From Fusibacter_C sp942493125 (GTDB lineage Bacteria > Bacillota > Clostridia > Peptostreptococcales > Acidaminobacteraceae): a stretch of 64,000 nucleotides of DNA. The stretch spans positions 1,116,001-1,180,000 of the forward strand of contig OW818667.1 of NCBI GenBank assembly GCA_942493125.1, given 5' to 3'. A model generated the notes under the pieces. It did no database searches and was not told where the DNA came from. It saw only the letters and a list, made by a program, of their open reading frames with translations. This document shows, in pieces, positions 52,401 through 59,704 of the stretch. Every line of letters starts with the position of its first letter. The first letter of the stretch is position 1. The position numbers were made by a program, and so were the translations under genes.

Positions 52401-55144
52401 TTAAGGCCAAAGAACCCCGTCAAGTGTCTTTTGGACGTATGGCTCACTAAATTTTTTATGGAAATCTGATCAATTGTCACAATAATGAATGGTAACCACA
52501 TGACCAAACCTACGAATCCTACCCAAAACAGACCGCTTCCAGGTAAAATCGTGAGGCCTAGAAATATGAGCAAAACCATAGAAGGCGCAACCAAACTCCG
52601 TCTAAGATTGTCAAAGATTTTCCATATGGATATGTTCGACAATGGATTCAGGACCAATCGATTGTGTTTGTTATAAATGATTTTGTTTAACCAAGGGATC
52701 AATTGCCAGTCCCCTCTAATCCAACGTTGCAATCGCGTCATGTAAGAGTTGTAACGCGTTGGGTATGCATCGACGAGCTCGAGATCTGACACAAGTGCTG
52801 CACGCACATAAGAGCCCTCAAGTAAATCGTGACTCAAAACCGCATTTTCTGGAACGACATCTTTGAGTACTGTATAGAATACTTTCAGATCATAGATGCC
52901 TTTTCCTGTGAAGATGCCCTCGCCAAATAGATCTTGATAGACGTCAGAAACGGCACTTGCGTATGGATCCATACCTTCTAAACCAGTAAAAATCCTCGCG
53001 AATGCAGATTTATTTGAGCTGTCCATATCAAAAGTAACACGAGGTTGCATGAGGCCATAGCCCTCTAGCACAATGTGTCTTTGGGGGTCAATAACAGGTA
53101 AGTTGAGTGGATGTGCCATCGTGCCGATCATTTTTTTAGCCATGTCAAATGGCAGTACAGTATCTGCATCTAAAGTAATAATGTACTTGATTGAATTGCC
53201 ATCCAAATACTTATCTGTATATCTGAAAAAAGTCGTAGTCGTCGAGCCCAAAAGCATGGCATTAAACTCCATAAGCGCACCGCGCTTACGCTCCCAGCCT
53301 GTCCAAATGTCATCCTGTTTATTATAGACACTTTTTCGATGATAGAAATAAAAACGATCTTCCTGTTCGCGTTTATACTTTTCATTCAGTGCTTTAACGC
53401 CATCCATGGCGTGATTTAATAGTCCCTGATCTGAGTTGATATCCGGCGTTTTAGAATCCTTGAATGCCCCGATTAAAGCAAAATATAAATTGTCTTCGCG
53501 ATTAGATAAATAGTGATTTTCAATATTTTCGAGCAATTCATCGATGCGTTGATTATTGCTCAGTATCGCTGGCACTACGACCATGGTTTTCATGCAATCT
53601 GGGATACCCGACTTCATTTCAAGCCTTGGAAATACAGCCGGTCTTTTAATCGTGCCGATAATCCAATTGTTAAGTACGATGACGAGTTCAGAGGCAGGAA
53701 TTGCCAGCGCTATATAAGCTAAAATCCCCAATAAAACCGTTTGAATGGTCACTGATGCAAAGTCATCTGTTTTCAATGCGAACATGTAGGTGACAAAGAC
53801 GATGATCGCTGTGAATACTGCAATCGTACCAATAAATAGTGATACTTTTTTTTCAGCTGCCCACTTTAAAAGATTCTGTCCTAAACCTTCGCGAGGAGCC
53901 CTCTTGCCTCTTATGCCTTTCAAGAGTGTATCAAGCCCTTTATCGATCAAGTAATAACCGACATGTGCACGCCTGAGTACGTCGTTATTATCCGCGCCAC
54001 ATTCTCCGATTTCACTTTCGGCTAATTTAGCGAGTGCAATTGCCTCTCTTGCAATATGAAGTTCTGAAACACCATACTGCTTAGCTAGTTTCTCTATGTT
54101 ATGGACATAATAACTACAAGAGGCATTGTCCATTGACGCATAATGACCCATTGGGTCTTCATCTAATATTTTTTCGACAAAGCTTAATGTATCAAACAAA
54201 CGCGACCAATTGACACTGGTAATATACCTGAAACTCATGATGTAATTACCCATGGAAACTGTACTTACGGCTTGTCTATTATGCTCAACTTGAGCGACGC
54301 GCTCTGTATCAGTTCCCAACGATTCCAAGTGGTCATCAATATACCTAAGAACGTTGGAATAGCTTCTTCCAGAGCGTCTCAATCGATAGAATAAATGTTC
54401 AATAAATGAAGGGTTCACTTCATCAATGGACTCAATTGTATTTTTGAAGAGTTTTACAATCTTCTCTGGATCAGAAATATCATCAGACCACCATTTGTCG
54501 ACGATGTCGTTCGCCTTGTTCCACATGATCTGTGTTTCTTTGATGTTTTCACAAAGAGATCGTGTACTTTCTATGAGTGCAATTCTAAGCATCATAGGAA
54601 TCATGCGTATTTCGCGGTCGAAGAGTATCGTATGCGATTGATACGCTTCTAAATACCTGAGAAGCGTACTCTCATCAATCTGGCCATCAACGCTTTCAGT
54701 AAATTCCATAGCGATTGCGAACACACGCGTATAGCCTTTAAACGGCCCTCTGCGCAAAACAGGGAGCTTATAGTAGCTCTTTTTTGACATATCTGCCCTT
54801 ATGCCTTTGACTTGCTCTTCGATTATGTAGAAGTTGTCTAAAAGCCATTCAGCTGCAGGGGGAACAGCCCTCTTATGATTTAAATTATCGTTGAGTTCCG
54901 TATATAAATCCAAAATCTTTTTGTAGCTTTCATTGACTCGCGTTACTGGCCAGTTGAGCAGTACGCGCTTTGAGGTCAACACATGGTCAATTGCTGTACG
55001 CTTGGCCCGGAGTTCGAGCTCTTCAACTGTGAGTGACGCATTTAAAATTCGGATGCTTCGACTCTTTCTAAGCCTGAAATAAATTAGAGTCATCGCCAAA
55101 ACCAAGACGAGGACTATACCGAGTTGCATAAGTAAGTTATACAC
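46484..55144 (-). CDS. Cyclic beta-1,2-glucan synthase-like protein (GT84-GH94, NdvB/Cgs type)
   Basis: This giant protein of 2886 residues has an N-terminal helix (about 8-24), a cytoplasmic region, and membrane helices near 435-500. A GT84 glycosyltransferase domain (about 520-860) shows YIITLDADTVLPFDM (about 657) and QRWIRGDWQ (about 804). More helices follow near 870-1080. Then come a glycoamylase-like domain (about 1330-1580, MPWGASESAFNSID), two carbohydrate-binding repeats, and a C-terminal GH94 phosphorylase-like domain. In the last, MGGGDWNDGMN (about 2605-2615) holds the catalytic Asp. NdvB/Cgs enzymes polymerise UDP-glucose on themselves, set chain length by phosphorolysis and cyclise the glucan. 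The start is GTG 55144 behind AAGG. Its leader carries a terminator-like hairpin. Confidence 0.9.
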   Translation of the reverse strand: MYNLLMQLGIVLVLVLAMTLIYFRLRKSRSIRILNASLTVEELELRAKRTAIDHVLTSKRVLLNWPVTRVNESYKKILDLYTELNDNLNHKRAVPPAAEWLLDNFYIIEEQVKGIRADMSKKSYYKLPVLRRGPFKGYTRVFAIAMEFTESVDGQIDESTLLRYLEAYQSHTILFDREIRMIPMMLRIALIESTRSLCENIKETQIMWNKANDIVDKWWSDDISDPEKIVKLFKNTIESIDEVNPSFIEHLFYRLRRSGRSYSNVLRYIDDHLESLGTDTERVAQVEHNRQAVSTVSMGNYIMSFRYITSVNWSRLFDTLSFVEKILDEDPMGHYASMDNASCSYYVHNIEKLAKQYGVSELHIAREAIALAKLAESEIGECGADNNDVLRRAHVGYYLIDKGLDTLLKGIRGKRAPREGLGQNLLKWAAEKKVSLFIGTIAVFTAIIVFVTYMFALKTDDFASVTIQTVLLGILAYIALAIPASELVIVLNNWIIGTIKRPAVFPRLEMKSGIPDCMKTMVVVPAILSNNQRIDELLENIENHYLSNREDNLYFALIGAFKDSKTPDINSDQGLLNHAMDGVKALNEKYKREQEDRFYFYHRKSVYNKQDDIWTGWERKRGALMEFNAMLLGSTTTTFFRYTDKYLDGNSIKYIITLDADTVLPFDMAKKMIGTMAHPLNLPVIDPQRHIVLEGYGLMQPRVTFDMDSSNKSAFARIFTGLEGMDPYASAVSDVYQDLFGEGIFTGKGIYDLKVFYTVLKDVVPENAVLSHDLLEGSYVRAALVSDLELVDAYPTRYNSYMTRLQRWIRGDWQLIPWLNKIIYNKHNRLVLNPLSNISIWKIFDNLRRSLVAPSMVLLIFLGLTILPGSGLFWVGFVGLVMWLPFIIVTIDQISIKNLVSHTSKRHLTGFFGLKASFFQIALNILFLPYQATMTIKAIIITLIRVFITKKNLLEWVTSDDAEKLQDNTIKGYLSTMGLSALLGLPLVMLTYLLKPQALLIAVVIAVCWLIGPFIAQHVSKGSDRVSERLDSASLLELRKDARRTWRYFEEYANAKNNFLAPDNVQVVPYRGVAHRTSPTNIGLGLLASLTARDFGYIGLLETIAHIDKTIKTVEKLDKWNGHLMNWYDTVTLMPLRPRYISTVDNGNFVCYLITLVEGLKSFETQPIIDRIYLRGIEDTLANSKDSLSILDEHLSSVRNDEPIDAFAWYNALQSLLDAPALTEVGNDVWKIKTSQMLVSLVREIETFMPWVQLIASAPDSLDEDFMKKLRMNCTMDEIVKTTNQIREANHILLESTVDEITKEWHNKLDEALKIAESNNEAFLSENRRLIERINKLSDETQFIHLYDERRQLFSIGYNLEDMRLTNSYYDLLASEARQTSYIAIARGEIPAKHWNKLGRALTIVDRYKGLISWSGTMFEYLMPLILMGSYKNTLLDETYSFVVKSQIKYGNQRNMPWGASESAFNSIDLNLDYQYKAIGVPWLGLKRGLIDDAVVAPYATFLALMVDPVSAYMNIERMKKEGLEGPYGYYEAADYTPERLKDGEKSVVIKSYMAHHQGMTLMSLNNYLNDNVLQKRFSQDVHVKAARLLLQEKVPMHVIFTKDNKEKIVPFKGILYKENNAFRIFDVPSNVLPKAHVLSNGYYSVVTTDRGTGYSRTKDMAVTRWREDSIQDQYGMFFYLKNNNANETWSSAYAPYNIMPQNYEVVFYGDKTTYKRTDGDIDTLTEIAVTSGDNAEVRRIKVKNNGDETNTIELTSYFELVINNQNNDMAHPAFSNLFMETEYDVEHNALLAHRRPRKAGDKDQWIAQIAVIDGEIFGEYQYETDRMQFIGRGNTLKNPVSMQRDKPLSNTLGIVIDPIFSFRLSLKLEPKKSMRVSFVTMIADSREAIMELLAKYNNIETCDAAFWLAVIRSQVETRYLNIKTDEMILYQNMVSDILYLSPIRKQYETLMLQNVKGQSGLWPYGISGDRPILLLSMEKMDDVEILYEILKAHEYWRLKDLRVDLVILIKEENTYFNPLRASVNEIVDSVQTLDAAKMRGDIFILNDNNLPKEDLYLLYAVARMSFDAQNGPMATQYEAAYERFATLDALQTIVGNTSMPISNKITQQPLNKPLSMPQISEDANLQFFNGIGGFSPDGTTYEIHLENEQTTPLPWSNVIANKDFGFLTTESGGGYTWYGNSRENKLTPWSNDAVSDTPGEIIYLRDDTLRNGTPTHDLWTVTALPIRETEPYKIEHGFGYTKFLHLSHGITQELTQFVPLEGAAKISILTLTNDSDIERTLTLTYYVKPVMGDFESNTAMHMQSGITDAGTLTMRNPYNQGFPNQVLFMESSLSERTVCADRHDFIGRGSLQAPELLKQSTLNNQVGSGNDACLAMQVTVVLKPLETVKLVLVLGIAETNEHIEARANRFRTVDMAEQVLREVKAFWHDKLTMVQVETPDAAMNILLNGWLLYQVITCRIWARTAFYQAGGAFGFRDQLQDSLAVLTIWPELAREQILKHAAHQFVEGDVLHWWHEPAEKGPRTRMSDDYLWLPYVVSEYVKVTGDQTILDEIVPFLEDAPLASHEEERYSSPAVSDEVATLYAHCLRSLDYGLKFGEHGLPLMGGGDWNDGMNTVGIEGKGESVWLGWFLYKTLKMFVTHCTNRGDLGSSEKYLAAAETLAKAIDEHGWDGKWYRRAYFDDGSVLGTESRSECKIDAIAQAWSVMSGAGDPQKSLKAMASVEDYLINKEDGIIKLLTPPFDKGDMEPGYIKGYVPGVRENGGQYSHAATWVIAAFAMLGEGDKAHELFELINPINHSNTYREMLTYKTEPYVMAADVYSVYPHIGRGGWSWYTGAAGWMYQVGLEYILGFSKEGDVIKSNPNAPTKWGDVAPMVKYRTKAEKPE

Positions 55145-55165
55145 GCTAAACCTTCTTTCTTAAAA

Positions 55166-55196
55166 TACAAAAAAGCCACTTCTGTCGAAGTGGCTT
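55166..55196 (-). terminator. Terminator-like hairpin in the leader of the glucan synthase gene
   Basis: AAGCCACTTC (55173-55182) pairs with GAAGTGGCTT (55187-55196) around a 4-base loop. On the minus strand a run of seven T residues follows. It lies downstream of the predicted promoter and 22 bases before the GTG start. No gene precedes it on this strand, so it should attenuate the glucan synthase transcript. Confidence 0.7.
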
Positions 55197-55234
55197 AGCT
55201 ATAGAGGAGTGTTTTATTTCATGCACGCGTCACT

Positions 55235-55277
55235 AGTGTGCACACTCAAGTATACCATTTTATGATTATTTATGCAA
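55235..55277 (-). promoter_or_regulatory. Promoter of the glucan synthase with palindrome at the start site
   Basis: On the minus strand TTGCAT (55277-55272), 17 bases and TATACT (55254-55249) form the promoter. AGTGTGCACACT (55235-55246), a perfect 12-bp palindrome, lies over the expected start point, a classic repressor position. A second perfect palindrome, TTTGTATACAAA (55301-55312), lies between this promoter and the divergent sortase gene. Confidence 0.65.
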
Positions 55278-55394
55278 ATCATTCACTTCTTACATGCATG
55301 TTTGTATACAAAGACATAGAAAAAGTGCATACTGTATATGACTGTTCATTATGCAGTTTCTATATTTATGCATCAACATAGGAGAATACGTATC

Positions 55395-56009
55395 ATGAAA
55401 ACTACAAAAAAAACGCTTGTTAAGCGTTTATCACTATTATTCGTACTAGCAGGTGTCGTATTAGTGGGCATAACCGTAAAATCCATTTTCTTTCAACCCG
55501 ATTATTCTATAAAAACGGATTATATAGGCAAATTGAATTCTGTGAAAGAAGCTTTAGCCAATAATGACGCTATAAAAGGTGATGACACAACCGAAGTAAT
55601 TGAAGTGTCGTATGAACCTGGCGATCTCATCGGGCAACTCATCATCCCTTCACTGGATTACGAACTGCCCATCTATGAAGGCACTGAAGACGCTCAGCTC
55701 AAGAAAGGCGTTGGCAGATATATTGGCAGCGCATACCCAGGTGTGACCGACAATTGCGTCCTATCTGGACATCGTGACACTGTCTTCACAAAACTGGGCG
55801 ATCTGAAAATTGGCGCATCAATCATAGTCAATACTGACAATGGGCTTTTTTCGTACGAAGTTACCGGCATTCGAATCGTGGAAGCCGATGACAAAACAGT
55901 CATCGTACCCACCGACGTCGCAACCTTGACACTCACGACCTGCTATCCTTTTGTCTACATCGGTGCCGCACCGCAACGATACATCGTGTCAGCAGAACTG
56001 ATTGAGTGA
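55395..56009 (+). CDS. Sortase, class D-like
   Basis: This 204-residue membrane-anchored transpeptidase has an N-terminal helix (about 12-32). The catalytic domain follows (about 75-200): GQLIIPSLDYELPIYEG, then His in LSGHRDTVFTKLGDL, Cys in LTLTTCYPF and Arg in APQRYIVSAELI. All three catalytic residues are present. Sortases link LPxTG-type proteins to the cell wall or to each other; no LPxTG substrate gene is in the window. AGGAG ten bases before ATG 55395 sets the start, rather than the in-frame ATG at 55338. It is divergent from the glucan synthase. Confidence 0.9.
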   Translation: MKTTKKTLVKRLSLLFVLAGVVLVGITVKSIFFQPDYSIKTDYIGKLNSVKEALANNDAIKGDDTTEVIEVSYEPGDLIGQLIIPSLDYELPIYEGTEDAQLKKGVGRYIGSAYPGVTDNCVLSGHRDTVFTKLGDLKIGASIIVNTDNGLFSYEVTGIRIVEADDKTVIVPTDVATLTLTTCYPFVYIGAAPQRYIVSAELIE

Positions 56010-56013
56010 TGAG

Positions 56014-56069
56014 TAATGGTGCCAGGTAGATCGACTCATGAGCTAATGGTGCCAGGTAGATCGACTCAT
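56014..56069. repeat. Two direct copies of a REP-like unit
   Basis: TAATGGTGCCAGGTAGATCG followed by ACTCAT occurs at 56014-56039 and again at 56044-56069, a period of 30 bases. It shares GGTGCCAGG and TCGACTCAT with the hairpin at 46375-46427. It starts 4 bases after the sortase stop. Confidence 0.75.
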
Positions 56070-56093
56070 CTATGTATGTAATACTACTAACTA

Positions 56094-56146
56094 AAAAGAC
56101 CGTCGCGAATCTAGTTTTTGTCCTAGATTTGCAACGGTCTTTATTT
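56094..56146. terminator. Bidirectional terminator, sortase / double-cubane operon
   Basis: AAAGACCGTCGCGAATCTAG pairs with CTAGATTTGCAACGGTCTTT (two mismatches), with T-runs on both strands. It ends the sortase gene and the minus-strand operon that finishes with the 32-aa ORF. Confidence 0.85.
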
Positions 56147-56162
56147 ATATATTTTTACTTGA

Positions 56163-56261
56163 TTACATTTGCATGGCTAGCATCATACGGATCATTTTTG
56201 CCAACTCTTGACCAACTAAACCGCATTCTTGAATGCACTGTGCCAATGATAAACCTGTCAT
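56163..56261 (-). CDS. 32-aa small protein, last gene of the double-cubane operon
   Basis: This ORF has a perfect AGGAGG (56267-56272) five bases before ATG 56261 and ends at TAA 56163-56165. It encodes 32 residues: MTGLSLAQCIQECGLVGQEL followed by AKMIRMMLAMQM. Two Cys lie four apart (Cys 9, Cys 13), and the C-terminal half is an amphipathic, Met-rich helix. It begins 52 bases after the activase stop and is followed by a terminator, so it is probably the third gene of that operon. No homologue is known to me. The Cys pair next to iron-sulfur proteins is suggestive, but its function is unknown. Confidence 0.6.
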   Translation of the reverse strand: MTGLSLAQCIQECGLVGQELAKMIRMMLAMQM

Positions 56262-56313
56262 ATTACACCTCCTTTATTTGATAACCCTATCATACAGGAA
56301 GTATGTGGGGTTA

Positions 56314-57063
56314 TTATGTGGATGTGCCAATCAATGCGGCGCCAATCGCACCAGCGAACTGGGAGCGTTCATGTGTCACAACTTGACAGTCGAGATATTT
56401 TTCGAGTGTTGCGCGTATGATTTCGCTTTGAGCGAGTCCACCACTAAAGAAGACGGTGCCCGTTAATGATAAGCGTTTTGTAAACGTTGCCGTTCGCTTG
56501 CAGATGGCATCTATGACGCCCATTGCGATCGCATTTGGCGACTCGCCATTTGAAAGCAAGCCAATCATTTCACTTTCTGCAAAGACGGTACACATACTGT
56601 TGATAGGTACAGGGACATGACCTTTGACAAAGTCATCGAGGTCTGACAAATCTTGATGCAAGGTTCGCATCATTACTTCGATAAACCTACCCGTTCCCGC
56701 TGCACATTTATCGTTCATAAGAAAATCGCTCACAGACTGATGCACATCAAGCGCAATCGCCTTGCTGTCCTGACCGCCTATGTCGACGACCGCCTTTGCA
56801 GTCGGGCATAAATAGCGTGCACCTCTGGCATGACATGTGATCTCAGTGACGGATTTATTGGACTCAGCAAGTAACATTCGACCATATCCAGTCGTCACAG
56901 TGTATGCTTCACGATCATTTTTTAATCGCAAATACACTTCATGCATCGTTTTTCTCGGGTTATACCCAGTCGGAACGATTAGCCATTCTTCTACCACATC
57001 GTTACATAAAACGACGCCTTTTGTCGTGGTTGAACCAGAATCGATCCCTATATATCGCATCAT
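56314..57063 (-). CDS. Acyl-CoA dehydratase activase-like ATPase (HgdC/BadF family)
   Basis: This 249-residue ASKHA-fold ATPase has the phosphate-1 loop GIDSGSTTTKGVVL (about 5-18). VDIGGQDSKAIALD, FLMNDKCAAGTGRFIEVM and INSMCTVFAESEMIGL follow; the Cys in the last two bind the [4Fe-4S] cluster shared by the dimer. GTVFFSGGLAQSEII closes the fold. It uses ATP to push an electron onto a partner reductase. Its partner here is the double-cubane protein just upstream, whose stop it overlaps by 4 bases. Two ATG codons in a row make the start uncertain by one residue. Confidence 0.92.
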   Translation of the reverse strand: MMRYIGIDSGSTTTKGVVLCNDVVEEWLIVPTGYNPRKTMHEVYLRLKNDREAYTVTTGYGRMLLAESNKSVTEITCHARGARYLCPTAKAVVDIGGQDSKAIALDVHQSVSDFLMNDKCAAGTGRFIEVMMRTLHQDLSDLDDFVKGHVPVPINSMCTVFAESEMIGLLSNGESPNAIAMGVIDAICKRTATFTKRLSLTGTVFFSGGLAQSEIIRATLEKYLDCQVVTHERSQFAGAIGAALIGTST

Positions 57064-58214
57064 AACATCTCTACAAAAGCCGCCATCCTCGTATTAAGTT
57101 GGCCGACATCCGACGTTGAGTAATCCGTTTCTATGCTTGTATATGGGATTGATTTTTCGCCATTTACAAAGCGTTTGATGCTAAGTGTTTCTATGGCATA
57201 AGTGTGGCAAGCTTGCAGAACCACGTCAACAACACCATCAACTTTATAGGCGTCTATGGCCTGATCGAGCAACTTGATACGGTTTGGATTTGGCGTCATG
57301 CAAGAGCAGCCAATTGACAGATATTTTTTCGCGAGTGCGTCATAAACATCTGGATTGCTTTCGTCGACGAGGTCTTCGATCGCTTTTGCACCCATGCAGT
57401 TTTCAAAGAAAACGACATGTGCGCCATTGTCTTCTATCGCCTTGACCACTTTTTCTGTTACGCCGCCGATTGGACAGCCCGTGATCAACACGCGCGGCTT
57501 TGATTCGAGTTTTTTGCCGTCTTTGTAGGCCGCTTCGATTTGGTCTGTTAAAGCATTGACATCGACAATATTCGCTTCGCGGTCGAATTTAAAAGTGGAT
57601 CCATAGAGCACTTTTAGAATATCCTGGCCACTAATTGCGGGTGGATTAAGTTGTCCAAGCGCATAGAAACGCTTGAGCGTCTTTCTTTCATTATTTTTAA
57701 GAACGATGGCCTCTTTGATGGCCTCGTCTGTTATGTTCACATCAAATTGTTGCTCCAATACTTGCTTTAAACGCACGATTTCATTTTTCCACATGCTTAA
57801 ACTATCATCTGAAAACTGTGTATTTGGAAGCTGCATAACGTGCATTGGTTTATACTCGCTGAGGTACTCATACATTTTTTTCTTGCCATCGCAAGTCGTC
57901 TCGCCTACCACTAAATCGGAAAAGTAAAAGTAAGGGCATTTGTCTGTCTTGCCAAATCCATAGCTAGATTTGATCAATGGACATAGGTTACGTGGTAAAT
58001 CTTCTTCTGCTGCGCCTATCGTTTCGTCAGAAGTCGCGCATAGTGATACGACAGCTGCACCCATTGCCAATGGCAATTCTTGTGGCATGTAGGTACAGAA
58101 AGTACCCACCATCGGGATGTTTTTTTCTTTCAACTCTTTTGCTAAAATAAAACCGTTTTTTCTCGCGTCTGCGAACTGTTCAAAAATCTCAGGTAACTCT
58201 TTTCTTAAATGCAT
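57060..58214 (-). CDS. Double-cubane-cluster anaerobic reductase (HgdB-like)
   Basis: This 384-residue protein of the 2-hydroxyacyl-CoA dehydratase superfamily has many conserved Cys in order: GTFCTYMPQELPLA (about 37-50), RNLCPLIKSSYGF, DKCPYFYFSDLVVGETTCDG, LITGCPIGG, FFENCMGAKA, SIGCSCMTPN and QACHTY. These match the double-cubane-cluster proteins, which with their activase catalyse ATP-driven low-potential reductions of small molecules. The physiological substrate is unknown. GGAGG before ATG 58214 sets the start. The promoter lies within the end of the upstream kinase gene. Confidence 0.9.
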   Translation of the reverse strand: MHLRKELPEIFEQFADARKNGFILAKELKEKNIPMVGTFCTYMPQELPLAMGAAVVSLCATSDETIGAAEEDLPRNLCPLIKSSYGFGKTDKCPYFYFSDLVVGETTCDGKKKMYEYLSEYKPMHVMQLPNTQFSDDSLSMWKNEIVRLKQVLEQQFDVNITDEAIKEAIVLKNNERKTLKRFYALGQLNPPAISGQDILKVLYGSTFKFDREANIVDVNALTDQIEAAYKDGKKLESKPRVLITGCPIGGVTEKVVKAIEDNGAHVVFFENCMGAKAIEDLVDESNPDVYDALAKKYLSIGCSCMTPNPNRIKLLDQAIDAYKVDGVVDVVLQACHTYAIETLSIKRFVNGEKSIPYTSIETDYSTSDVGQLNTRMAAFVEML

Positions 58215-58279
58215 CTTGGCCTCCGGGTATATTACCACTAGTATGATTCGTTTTTCATTTCACAATGAAACGATGATTC

Positions 58280-58307
58280 ATTATATCATGTTAGTGCTTC
58301 TTGGCAA
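58280..58307 (-). promoter_or_regulatory. Promoter of the double-cubane operon
   Basis: On the minus strand TTGCCA (58307-58302), 16 bases and an extended -10 TGATATAAT (TATAAT at 58285-58280) overlap the last codons of the sensor kinase gene. The operon can therefore be expressed apart from the two-component system ahead of it. Confidence 0.6.
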
Positions 58308-59695
58308 CGTGGCAAATCAAACCAGAAAGTCGTACCTTGGCCTAACTCTGATTCTACGCCAAATCCAGACTTGTGGTTCGTCAAAATGGCTTTTACGATG
58401 GCAAGTCCTAAACCTGATCCTGCTGGTTTAGAATCATCAGTATCCTTAACTTGGTAAAACCTGTCCCAAATGTGCTTTATTGCGTCTTCAGGAATGCCCT
58501 CCCCTTTGTCGGCCACATCTACCCTTACGCGTTCACCAATGTGCTTAATAGACAGTACGACAGCTGTGCCAGAAGTTGTGTGTTTCGTTGCGTTGCCAAT
58601 GAGATTATAAAGCACTTGTTCAATTCTGTTCTCATCACCTGATACATATGCTTTTTCAGAGTCACACTGGATGATGATTTCCTGTACGACATCAAAACGG
58701 CTTCGGATGTCTTTCACCGTTTTGTGTAAATCAAAACATTTGACATCCATAACCACTGATCCTGACTCGAGTTGCGACATGTTGAGCACATCTTCAATCA
58801 ATCGTCCTAAACGCTCTGATTCGTGGATGATGATTTCGAGTTGTCTATTTCTCTTTTCCGGGTTATCTCCGGTTACATCGCGAAGCGTTTCTGCATAGCC
58901 TCTAATGATACTCAGTGGCGTTCTCAGTTCGTGCGAAATATTGCCAATCAACTCTTTGCGCAATCGATCGATTTGGCCAAGCGATACTCCGACATCCATC
59001 ATGTCTTGCGCCAATTGACCAATTTCATCTTGGCTCTGAACCTCAAGGTGAATCTCATAATTGCCTTTCGACAGTTCTTTTGCGGCTTGGCTGATTTTCA
59101 CAATCGGTTTGCTAAACTGTTTTGACACGCCAAAGGCAATCGTTGAAGCTAACAGAAGTAAAATCAAAGTGATATAGATTAATTGAACTTTTATAATGTT
59201 GGTCGTCTCAGCTACAGATTCAATCGGCGACGTGATTACGACACAACCAGTAACCCTTTCAGAATCCATCAAGGGTTGGGCCAACACCCAGTACTCACTG
59301 TCAAAACGCATGTGTGCGGCTGTCGTTTCAAATCGATTGCCAGACAATGCTGCATCGACTGCCTCTCGAATCGACTTTTTAAATCTTGGCTCAGACACAT
59401 CTGAGATTTGATACAAAACAGTTCCTGATTCATCAAAAACCTCTATGCCTACATGCATGGTTTCAGACAGATAATCAACTTTTGACAAAACCGTTTCAGA
59501 TTGTAACGCTATGTCCAGGCGATCCTCAGATTCAAGAACCATTATCATTTCATCTGTGCGCGATTCAATGCGGTTGAAATGCATCGTTTCATAGAATTGT
59601 TCAAGAAAAACGACTTGAAATAGCCATAATAGCACTAAAATTGCCACGACGAGTAGCATTAACCAAGACCATAATTTCATGCGAATGCTCTTCAT
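58286..59695 (-). CDS. Sensor histidine kinase of a PhoR/BaeS-like type
   Basis: This 469-residue membrane kinase has TM1 (about 10-30), an extracytoplasmic domain of about 130 residues resembling a PAS/Cache-like sensor (FDESGTVLYQISD) and TM2 (about 168-188). HAMP (to about 240), HisKA with ISHELRTPLSIIRGYAETL (His about 252) and HATPase (NLIGNATKHT, DKGEGIPEDAIKHIWDRFY, GSGLGLAIVKAIL) follow. AGGAGG before ATG 59695 sets the start. It follows its regulator gene by 9 bases. The signal is unknown. Confidence 0.93.
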   Translation of the reverse strand: MKSIRMKLWSWLMLLVVAILVLLWLFQVVFLEQFYETMHFNRIESRTDEMIMVLESEDRLDIALQSETVLSKVDYLSETMHVGIEVFDESGTVLYQISDVSEPRFKKSIREAVDAALSGNRFETTAAHMRFDSEYWVLAQPLMDSERVTGCVVITSPIESVAETTNIIKVQLIYITLILLLLASTIAFGVSKQFSKPIVKISQAAKELSKGNYEIHLEVQSQDEIGQLAQDMMDVGVSLGQIDRLRKELIGNISHELRTPLSIIRGYAETLRDVTGDNPEKRNRQLEIIIHESERLGRLIEDVLNMSQLESGSVVMDVKCFDLHKTVKDIRSRFDVVQEIIIQCDSEKAYVSGDENRIEQVLYNLIGNATKHTTSGTAVVLSIKHIGERVRVDVADKGEGIPEDAIKHIWDRFYQVKDTDDSKPAGSGLGLAIVKAILTNHKSGFGVESELGQGTTFWFDLPRCQEALT

Positions 59696-59704
59696 GTCGC
59701 CTCC

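Noticed and set aside
56014..56069. Two direct 26-bp units considered as a CRISPR remnant
   Set aside because: There are only two copies with a 4-base gap, and the core is shared with a hairpin 10 kb away. It fits a REP-like element better.
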